From JABDJZ01 sp047619685 (GTDB lineage: Bacteria; Bacteroidota; Rhodothermia; Rhodothermales; UBA10348), in the NCBI GenBank assembly GCA_047619685.1, contig JBLHLC010000008.1, forward strand, positions 1 to 64,000: a DNA stretch of 64,000 nucleotides, given 5' to 3'. Position numbers and translations under genes: made by a program. Positions 17,026 through 23,592 of this stretch are shown piece by piece; position 1 is the first letter of the stretch, and each line of letters begins with the position of its first letter. Under the pieces are notes generated by a model. That model saw nothing but the letters and a program-made list of their open reading frames with translations. It was not told the DNA's origin and did not search any database.

Positions 17026-18225
17026 TCAAGACTGATCCGGGTTACGCCCACGAACGCCGCGATACCTCTCCCGGATCGCGCGGATATCTGCCTCCATGTC
17101 TCCGGTGGGATGGAAGACCGAATCCACGCGCAACTCGCGATTGCCATAATCCAGCATCCCAATCACGATCGGGACGCCTGCGTCCAGCGCGATTCGGTAG
17201 AAACCCGTCTTCCATCGATCGACCTTTTTTCGTGTCCCCTCCGGAGCGAGACCCACGGCCATACTATCCGCCGTACGGATGGCCTCTCCAACCTGAGCGA
17301 CCAGACCATCCGCCCGGTTCCTGTCCACGGGTAGGCCGCCCAGCCATCTCATGAAGGGGCCAAAAGGCCACCTGAAAATGGTATGCTTGCCCACCCAGTT
17401 TACGCGTAGGCCAAGCGCCGCCAGGAACAGCATTCCGAGCACGAAATCCCAGTTGGACGTGTGCGGCGCACCCACAAGAACGAATTTCTTCAGGTTTGGA
17501 AACGTCCCGGTAATGCGATATCCGGCCAGTCCCAGACCAAGACGACCCACCAGGCGCAGGAACCCGTTGCCCCACCGGGGAAGATCGGGGGGGAGATCGG
17601 GATAGGGATGTTGCCCTGCGGGCGCCAACGTCTCCCGGTGAAGCTCTTCAAAGAGCTCACCGGCCGCCTGTTTTAGTTCAGCCAGACCGCCACCGTTCTC
17701 GATAACACGATCGGCGTGGCTGGCGTAGACGGCGTCCGAGGCCTGGTGCCCCATCCGGCGGGATACAGCTTGTTCGGTGGTCCCGTCGCGGCTCGCGACC
17801 CGCTCCAGGCGGAGTGCCGCGGAGGCCGACAGGGCCACAAGGAGGTCCAAGCCCGCGCGCTCATGGGCTTCGGGCATGATGGCGGACTCGCGAACCACCA
17901 ACGAGACGCCCGACCTCTCCGCTTCTTGACGGAAATCCGCGAACGCCGCGTGCACCTTCGGATGCACCAGGCCATTCAGCACGGACAACCGGTCCGAGTC
18001 TCCAAAAACCTGCGACGCCAAATAGTCTCGTTCAAGCGAGCCATCCGTCGCGTAGGCCTGGCTCCCGAACTCCGTCGTGATTGCGTCCCGCAACTCCGCA
18101 TCTTCGACCATGAGGCGCTTTGCCTGGGCGTCCGAGTCGAAGACCACCGCACCGAGATCGGACAGAAAGCCACAAAAAGTCGATTTTCCGCTTCCTATTC
18201 CGCCTGTGACTCCGATCGTCTTCAT
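17026..18225 (-). CDS. coaE: Dephospho-CoA kinase fused to a lysophospholipid-acyltransferase-like domain
   Basis: A 399-residue continuous frame holds two complete domains. Residues 1-195 are CoaE, with the P-loop GVTGGIGSGKST at 5-16 and the substrate segment FDSDAQAKRL; it phosphorylates dephospho-CoA, the last step of CoA synthesis. After a proline-rich linker (about 205-216), residues 220-399 match the PlsC-like acyltransferase superfamily, with HTSNWD at 255-260 (HX4D), GGLPVDRN near 297 and PEGTRKK at 328-334. Both catalytic motifs are intact. Such acyltransferases normally use acyl-CoA or acyl-ACP. The gene starts 16 bases after the upstream barrel-protein gene. No frameshift marks separate the halves. 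Confidence 0.88.
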   Translation of the reverse strand: MKTIGVTGGIGSGKSTFCGFLSDLGAVVFDSDAQAKRLMVEDAELRDAITTEFGSQAYATDGSLERDYLASQVFGDSDRLSVLNGLVHPKVHAAFADFRQEAERSGVSLVVRESAIMPEAHERAGLDLLVALSASAALRLERVASRDGTTEQAVSRRMGHQASDAVYASHADRVIENGGGLAELKQAAGELFEELHRETLAPAGQHPYPDLPPDLPRWGNGFLRLVGRLGLGLAGYRITGTFPNLKKFVLVGAPHTSNWDFVLGMLFLAALGLRVNWVGKHTIFRWPFGPFMRWLGGLPVDRNRADGLVAQVGEAIRTADSMAVGLAPEGTRKKVDRWKTGFYRIALDAGVPIVIGMLDYGNRELRVDSVFHPTGDMEADIRAIRERYRGVRGRNPDQS

Positions 18226-18241
18226 TCCGTCATGGTTGGTG

Positions 18242-20284
18242 TTACAGGTGCCATTGCATGGACAGCGCCAGATTGGGGATGATAATCCGCTCGCCGCGAC
18301 GGGCTATTTCGCGAATAACATCCGCCGATGCTTCCGGCAAGTCTCCGTACAGAGAGCGCGAGACCCGCTGGACAGTATACCAGCCCTCGAACCGTAGAAC
18401 GCCTCCTCGCATGGGCCATGTCAAGGCGCACGTTGGCCCAATCTGGGTAATTCTCTGACGTCCCGGCCTGCTGATGGTCGTAGTCACCGGATTGCCATTA
18501 CCGTCGGTCTCGGGTCCACCGTCATCTCCCAATCTGGGGTATCGCACCGTGGCTGCCCGGTCGAAGTCCGTTCTTATGAAGACTCGCAGCCCGATCTCCG
18601 CGATGACCTTGCGCCCGGACTGCAATCGAACCCATCCGCCGTAGGTGCGAAGCGTATCAATCGGAATCTCGGCAAAAACCTCATCAAGGAAGCGGCCAAG
18701 GCGCAAATCGCTCACCCTGGCCTCGGCCAGGAGTCTCAGCTCTGGACCCAGGTCGTGCTCCACATCCAGATCGTACCTCAATTCGCGGGCTGCCTGATCG
18801 GTGGGCCGTCGACCGGGAAGCGTGAAGTCCTCGACCGTGTAGGTGGCGCGCACCTCTGACGTCAAGCTGATACGGGTTCCACCTCGCGGCCGCCACCGGA
18901 TTCCGGGGCGAAATCGGAGGCCTTGCTGGACATTGTTTTCGGCCGATCGCGCAGATTTCAGGTAGACCGTGTGGTAATAGGTGCCGAAGGCCTGAAGATC
19001 CACCTCAAGGGTTCGCGAAGGACGATAGAGGACTCCCACCCGACCGTTGTAATAGAGTTCGTCGCGGTCGTCTGGGTTGATAATGGGTGTGTCGTGACGG
19101 ATTGCGTTCGCCGAGCCGTTCACAGTCAGTACCGTCCGAGCATTCAGCGGCAACCGGAAGTCGGCCTGGAGGGTGACAAAACCTCGGTCGTAGTCGGCCT
19201 GACTCAGGAGATCACGTTTTTGCGCCGCCTGCGTCGTGGGCAGATCGGATTCATTGGCGAGACTGCGGCGCTCAATCTCGGCCCCACCCTGAATGCCTAG
19301 TTGAATTTGTGTGCTTCCCTGCTCGAATGCGGCTACGACATCCGCATCAACCGTCCGGCGACTGAAGTCCGAATCGAAGAAGAGTGCCTCCTCCGGTGCT
19401 CTGAGCGTGCGGACGTTCCTGTTGTTCGCATTGACCGCCAGGCTACCCATCAACTGAATGGATCCTGCGACGGGTGTCACCACCGAAAGTGAACCGCCCA
19501 GGGTATCACTTCGTGTCGATTCCACGGTCTCCGATTCTCGGCCCACGGCGTCGTCCCGGTTCAGAAAGGACGCTGACTGATAGGCGTCGCGCCGGGCGGT
19601 ACCGCCCTGGAGGTCCAGCCGGAGCCTTGTCTTCTCGAAGGACCTCTCGGCGCTTCCTTCGAACCGGGCCACATCGCCGGTTCGGGGAGCAATCTCCTCG
19701 CGATACCCCCGGCCCCTGAATTCGATGGTGTACCCGCCAGTCTCCCGGCGCGGCACAATGAGTTCTGCCCCTACCGCGGGTCCGGCGTCTGACCTCAGCG
19801 GGACCGCGGCATCGCCTTGACGGACTCCCGGCCGGCGATCCATGGCCACACCTATCAACGGGGTCAGAATAACGCCACCAACACTCCAGGCGACACCGCC
19901 ATAGAGCGACTGAGAAAGTACCCGGCTGAGACTGAACCAGTCGGAACGACCGCGGGCCACAATCCGGCTTGATCTCCCCAGAGCCCGCCCTGCTACCAGC
20001 CTGACCGAATTGAAATCGCGAAAACTCAGTCGATCGTCAAAAAGGAGAAAAGCATCCGATCGGTACTGGTTTGAGAAAGCGACGTCCCACGCCTGAATCC
20101 GGAGGTTGCTGGACACAGCTGCATTCCATCGATACCGGTTCACCGCGCGCTCGAAGCCGCCCTCGTACACAACGCCCTGACCGCTGGCATCCTCGACCCC
20201 TGTGGCCAAAGACAGCGTCAGAAAGAGCAGGGCCGTCAAACGGGGACCTGGCACCACCTTCTCGCCTGGCGAGACCCTGTTCAT
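18242..20284 (-). CDS. Outer-membrane beta-barrel protein of unknown family
   Basis: A 680-residue exported protein. The first 35 residues form a signal sequence (LTALLFLTLSLATG). The rest is dominated by alternating amphipathic strands, for example ISLTSEVRATYTVEDF and GGWVRLQSGRKVIAEIGLRVFI, and it ends in a strand closing with LSMQWHL, as outer-membrane barrels do. I recognise no named domain. The start at 20284 overlaps the stop of the HIT gene as ATGA, so translation is likely coupled, and the CoaE-fusion gene follows 16 bases after this stop. The role is unknown; a porin-like or assembly role is possible. Confidence 0.7.
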   Translation of the reverse strand: MNRVSPGEKVVPGPRLTALLFLTLSLATGVEDASGQGVVYEGGFERAVNRYRWNAAVSSNLRIQAWDVAFSNQYRSDAFLLFDDRLSFRDFNSVRLVAGRALGRSSRIVARGRSDWFSLSRVLSQSLYGGVAWSVGGVILTPLIGVAMDRRPGVRQGDAAVPLRSDAGPAVGAELIVPRRETGGYTIEFRGRGYREEIAPRTGDVARFEGSAERSFEKTRLRLDLQGGTARRDAYQSASFLNRDDAVGRESETVESTRSDTLGGSLSVVTPVAGSIQLMGSLAVNANNRNVRTLRAPEEALFFDSDFSRRTVDADVVAAFEQGSTQIQLGIQGGAEIERRSLANESDLPTTQAAQKRDLLSQADYDRGFVTLQADFRLPLNARTVLTVNGSANAIRHDTPIINPDDRDELYYNGRVGVLYRPSRTLEVDLQAFGTYYHTVYLKSARSAENNVQQGLRFRPGIRWRPRGGTRISLTSEVRATYTVEDFTLPGRRPTDQAARELRYDLDVEHDLGPELRLLAEARVSDLRLGRFLDEVFAEIPIDTLRTYGGWVRLQSGRKVIAEIGLRVFIRTDFDRAATVRYPRLGDDGGPETDGNGNPVTTTISRPGRQRITQIGPTCALTWPMRGGVLRFEGWYTVQRVSRSLYGDLPEASADVIREIARRGERIIIPNLALSMQWHL

Positions 20285-20625
20285 CCGGGAGGCCAGCCGA
20301 GCTTCCTGCCGCCCAGGAGATGCAGATGAATGTGGAAGACGGTCTGTGAAGCGTCTGGTCCACAATTGAAAACGGCACGCCAGCCCGAATCCAGGCCCTC
20401 GTCAGCCGCAATCTGCCTGGCTGCAAGAAACATCCCACCGACTATCTCGGCATCTTCAGGCACCAAATCGTCCAGCGTCGGAATTGGCTTTCGGGGCACA
20501 ACCAATATGTGGGTTGGCGCCTGCGGAGCAATGTCTCGAAACGCGAAGCAGACTTGGTCCTCATAGATGATTTCGGCCGGTATGTCCCCGTCTTCGATCT
20601 TCTGAAACAACGTTCGCTCTGGCAT
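20281..20625 (-). CDS. HIT-family nucleotide-binding protein
   Basis: A 114-residue protein of the histidine-triad superfamily. The triad motif is HIHLHLLGG near the C-terminus, and the N-terminal segment FQKIEDGDIPAEIIYEDQ is typical of the HinT/PKCI branch. Such enzymes hydrolyse phosphoramidates or act on nucleotidyl conjugates. The length and motif are normal. It is first in a transcript with the barrel gene (ATGA overlap) and the CoaE fusion, and is divergent from the PTPS gene with 115 bases between. There is no obvious functional link with its partners. Confidence 0.92.
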   Translation of the reverse strand: MPERTLFQKIEDGDIPAEIIYEDQVCFAFRDIAPQAPTHILVVPRKPIPTLDDLVPEDAEIVGGMFLAARQIAADEGLDSGWRAVFNCGPDASQTVFHIHLHLLGGRKLGWPPG

Positions 20626-20740
20626 AATCGTCGGGTGTGAACGGGAATATAGTCAGACATGTTGGCCTCGGGCGAGCCTGACACTCAAGAACAAATGCCA
20701 AGAGGGGCCGTCTGATCGCGCCCATCAAACCGCTCGACCC

Positions 20741-21154
20741 ATGCCGGTTGTCCTGGTAACCAGAAAAACGCATTTCAACGCGGCCCATCGCCTCCATAAT
20801 CCGGCCAAGTCGGATGAATGGAATGCGGCGACGTTTGGGAAGTGTAACAATCCCCACTGGCACGGTCACAACTACGTGCTGGAGGTTACGGTTCGTGGTG
20901 AGCCAGACCCGGATACCGGATACGTCATCGACCTTTCGGAACTGAAGCAGATCATAACCGAGCGAGTGCTTGATATCTGTGACCATGCCAATCTGAACAT
21001 GGACGTACCCTTCTTGCGCGGAATCATGCCGTCTACGGAGAACTTCGCCGTCGCCATCTGGGGCCAACTGGTTGACGCGCTGCCTACAGCCCAGCTGCAC
21101 GCCGTCAAGCTGTTTGAGACACCCAGAAATTTTGTCGAGTATCGTGGTGAATAA
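20741..21154 (+). CDS. 6-pyruvoyl-tetrahydropterin synthase (PTPS type)
   Basis: A 137-residue zinc enzyme that works on 7,8-dihydroneopterin triphosphate. Zinc ligands are His16, His41 and His43. The catalytic Cys35 is spaced CNNPHWHGH, that is C-x5-HGH as in animal PTPS, whereas QueD has C-x3-HGH. The catalytic pair Asp81-His82 sits in CDHANLNMDVPF, and Glu126 in KLFETPRNF binds the pterin. The match to animal PTPS is striking (FGKCNNP, then STENFAVAIW). The likely product is 6-pyruvoyl-tetrahydropterin rather than the queuosine precursor, though this is inference. It overlaps the folE gene by 11 bases. Confidence 0.88.
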   Translation: MPVVLVTRKTHFNAAHRLHNPAKSDEWNAATFGKCNNPHWHGHNYVLEVTVRGEPDPDTGYVIDLSELKQIITERVLDICDHANLNMDVPFLRGIMPSTENFAVAIWGQLVDALPTAQLHAVKLFETPRNFVEYRGE

Positions 21155-21770
21155 GACTGAAAACCCTGCCCAGTCCGCCTATCGTCAGGAGCACGTGTAC
21201 GATGCTTCGGCCACTCGGACTATCGGCGCAAGCGTCCGGGAGATCCTGGAGAATGTCGGCGAAGATCCCGAGAGAGAAGGCCTTCTCAGAACGCCGGAGC
21301 GCGTCGCCAAGGCCTACCAATTCCTGACCCAGGGTTATGCCCAGGATCCGGAGGCTATCCTGACCAAGGCGCTGTTTGCGGAAGAATACAGTCAGATGAT
21401 CCTTGTCAAGGACATCGAGCTTTACTCGCTGTGCGAACACCACATGCTCCCCTTCTTCGGAAAGGCCCATGTGGCCTACATCCCGGACGGGAAGATCGTT
21501 GGGCTCAGCAAGATCCCGCGCGTCGTTGATGTTTTTGCCAGGCGGTTGCAGGTGCAGGAGCGCTTGACCATACAGATTAGGGACGCGATAATGGGCGTGT
21601 TGAAGCCCGTGGGTGTCGCCGTGGTAATCGAGGCAACGCATCTCTGTATGGTGATGCGCGGGGTTCAGAAACAGCATTCGACTACAACCACGAGCGCGAT
21701 GTCGGGAGAATTCCTGACATCGACCGATACGCGGGCGGAGTTTATGCGCCTGATTAACGGACACAATTGA
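21144..21770 (+). CDS. folE: GTP cyclohydrolase I
   Basis: A protein of about 208 residues that converts GTP to 7,8-dihydroneopterin triphosphate. Zinc ligands are in LCEHHMLPFFG and THLCMVMRG, and the family motif GLSKIPRVVDVFARRLQVQERLT is complete. There is no upstream ATG in frame before the domain. GTG at 21144 or 21147 fits best, overlapping the end of the PTPS gene. The product is the substrate of that neighbouring enzyme, and the following SDR gene starts on this stop codon. The enzyme could also feed folate synthesis, so the local cassette does not settle the route. Confidence 0.93.
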   Translation: MVNKTENPAQSAYRQEHVYDASATRTIGASVREILENVGEDPEREGLLRTPERVAKAYQFLTQGYAQDPEAILTKALFAEEYSQMILVKDIELYSLCEHHMLPFFGKAHVAYIPDGKIVGLSKIPRVVDVFARRLQVQERLTIQIRDAIMGVLKPVGVAVVIEATHLCMVMRGVQKQHSTTTTSAMSGEFLTSTDTRAEFMRLINGHN

Positions 21771-22468
21771 TGTCGACAACGGTCATCACCGGAGCCTCCC
21801 AAGGGATTGGTGCGGCTATCGCGCGGGCACTGGCGTCGCCCGGAGCAACGGTCTGCCTGGTTTCCAGAACAGAGGAGAAGTTGGAGGCAGTGGCCTCTCA
21901 GTGCCGCGAAGCCGGCGCCCAGGCGTTCGTGTTTCCTTGCGATGTGACGAGTCAGGATGAGGTTCGACGCATGGCGGCGCAAGTCTGTGACACCGTCGGT
22001 GTGCCCGACACCGTGGTCAACAACGCCGGCTCCTTCATCCCCGGGTCGCTGGCCGAGACCGAGGCGAGCGTGTTTCGCAGTCAGCTCGAGGTCAACCTCA
22101 CTTCTGCGTTTCTTGTGACCCGCGCGTTTCTCCCAGGACTTGTCCTCCGCGGCTCTGGCCACCTTGTCTTCATGGGCTCCGTTGCCTCAGTCCGGGGCTA
22201 TGCTGGCGGCATCGCCTACTGCGCGGCGAAGCACGGCCTTCTGGGACTCGCTCGGGGTGTCCGGGAGGAGACGCGCGAGGCGGGAGTGCGGGTAACCACC
22301 ATCTTGCCTGGGGCAACCCTCACGCCATCGTGGGACGGGGCGGACATTCCGTCCGATCGATTCATGCCCCCGGAAGACATTGCTGCGGCAGTCCAGAGTG
22401 TGCTCGCGATGAGCGGCCGCACGGTGGTCGAAGAGGTTCTCCTTCGTCCGCAACTAGGCGACCTCTAA
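21770..22468 (+). CDS. SDR-family reductase, candidate sepiapterin-reductase-like step
   Basis: A 232-residue classical SDR. Its cofactor motif is TGASQGIGAAIA, followed by VNNAGSF and the catalytic YCAAKHG. The ATG at 21770 overlaps the folE stop (TGATG), which implies coupled translation. Because it follows GTP cyclohydrolase I and a PTPS-type enzyme, a role in reducing the pterin side chain, as sepiapterin reductase does, is attractive. The sequence itself does not prove this. Generic 3-oxoacyl or keto-reductase activity remains possible. A 102-base gap separates it from the convergent yqgE. Confidence 0.8.
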   Translation: MSTTVITGASQGIGAAIARALASPGATVCLVSRTEEKLEAVASQCREAGAQAFVFPCDVTSQDEVRRMAAQVCDTVGVPDTVVNNAGSFIPGSLAETEASVFRSQLEVNLTSAFLVTRAFLPGLVLRGSGHLVFMGSVASVRGYAGGIAYCAAKHGLLGLARGVREETREAGVRVTTILPGATLTPSWDGADIPSDRFMPPEDIAAAVQSVLAMSGRTVVEEVLLRPQLGDL

Positions 22469-22570
22469 AAGCCTGTTGAATAAGTGGCGCACGCCATTCT
22501 ACGGCGGCGGAACGCCATCTGCTGCGTTGCCCCTCCTGGTTGCCGGGTTACGAGCCATCTTTGTGGCTGG
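22469..22570. other. Intergenic gap with shared CTGTT element and weak hairpin
   Basis: Between two convergent stop codons. It contains CTGTTGAATAAGTGG at 22473-22487, which matches 13 of 15 bases at 28651-28665. A small hairpin AGCCA...TGGCT lies near 22554-22569 and may help end transcription of either gene. No coding frame is supported. Confidence 0.4.
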
Positions 22571-23143
22571 TTAGTTTAGCCTCGGGTCGTCCGGGTAGTT
22601 GGCCACCAGGGCCCATTCCCCGCCCAGACTAAGCATGACCTGACGCCACACCGCGTCAGGGTCCGTCCGAAAAACCCATTCGGAGCGGACAGGAGCGACG
22701 ACCCAACTTCCTTCGTCGAGTTCATCCTGAAGTTGTCCAGTGCCCCAACCGGAATACCCCATAAATAGCCGCACACCGGCCTCAAGGGTGGGCTCAGCCA
22801 GCTCGCGTTTCAGTTCGTCAAAGTCGCCGCCCCACCAGAGTCCATCTGCCATTCTGATCGACTCGGCAATCCTGTCTCCGAACTCGTGTACGTAATGGAG
22901 TGTGTTGGGCTGAACCGGGCCGCCAATACGAACGGTTTTGTCCGCAGGGCCCAATTCTTCCATGATGCTTTCCGGTTCGATACTGGTGTCCCGATTCAAC
23001 ACCAGGCCGAAGGAGCCGCTATCGTTGTGGTCACAGATCAGAACCACCGACCGGTAAAAGTTGGGGTCGCGCAATATCGGGACGGCCGCCAGCACGACCC
23101 CCACTCTCAGTGGGGTGCTATCGGCATCGGGTTCGGCTTTCAC
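22571..23143 (-). CDS. YqgE/AlgH family protein
   Basis: A 190-residue soluble protein of the YqgE/AlgH (DUF179) family. Family patterns are visible: VVLAAVPILRDPNFYRSVVLI near the start, GSFGLVLNRDT, the RIGGPVQP turn, and RLFMGYSGWGTGQLQDEL. The biochemical function of the family is not settled. I chose the GTG at 23143 because it overlaps the preceding stop as GTGA and gives the usual family length; a longer reading would overlap the upstream gene by about 150 bases. It shares an operon with the 142-residue gene just upstream. Confidence 0.88.
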   Translation of the reverse strand: MKAEPDADSTPLRVGVVLAAVPILRDPNFYRSVVLICDHNDSGSFGLVLNRDTSIEPESIMEELGPADKTVRIGGPVQPNTLHYVHEFGDRIAESIRMADGLWWGGDFDELKRELAEPTLEAGVRLFMGYSGWGTGQLQDELDEGSWVVAPVRSEWVFRTDPDAVWRQVMLSLGGEWALVANYPDDPRLN

Positions 23144-23568
23144 ACGCGCTCGATTTGCTTGAGCAGTGCGCGGTGCGCGCCAACCCACCAGTCCGAATCC
23201 CGAGTCATGGCCGTGACGCGCACGGAGCCGAAGTGCGGAATCAGACCTATCAGAAACGAAGGGACTTCGTGCCAGGCATCGCTGCACACCAGAGTCTCCA
23301 GTTCATCGGCCGAGATTCGTGCCCACCGCCATGTCTCTCTGAGAGCTTCTGCCTTCTTCCAATAGTTCTTGTCGTCCCAGGCGCCCGCACTCTCGTTTAT
23401 GCACACGTAGATGGAACGGAGGTTAAAGACCAGAAAAGCGGTCATGTCGCGCCCCTCCGCGTCAAAGACGGGACGTTCCGCAAGGAGCCGAAGAACCTCT
23501 GCACACGAGCGTATGTGTGCCCTGCGCCGCTTGGCCGCCGTGTCCCCGGTTTCGATTATTCGCGCCAT
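23140..23568 (-). CDS. Conserved-looking hypothetical protein
   Basis: A 142-residue protein I do not recognise. It is probably cytoplasmic, with no signal or membrane segment. It is rich in Trp and charged residues, with a helical middle (YWKKAEALRETWRWARISADELETLV) and a C-terminal segment WWVGAHRALLKQIERV. There are three Cys, at about 22, 56 and 94. It is translationally coupled to YqgE/AlgH by a four-base GTGA overlap, so it may act with it. The 24-base gap on its other side to the repeat-protein stop leaves room only for a short promoter, and none is evident. Confidence 0.65.
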   Translation of the reverse strand: MARIIETGDTAAKRRRAHIRSCAEVLRLLAERPVFDAEGRDMTAFLVFNLRSIYVCINESAGAWDDKNYWKKAEALRETWRWARISADELETLVCSDAWHEVPSFLIGLIPHFGSVRVTAMTRDSDWWVGAHRALLKQIERV

Positions 23569-23592
23569 GGTTCGAAAATAGGCCCCGCCCGA

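Noticed and set aside
20741..21154. Queuosine-type QueD assignment
   Set aside because: The catalytic spacing is C-x5-HGH rather than C-x3-HGH, and no other queuosine gene is close by, so I preferred the PTPS type, without ruling out QueD activity.
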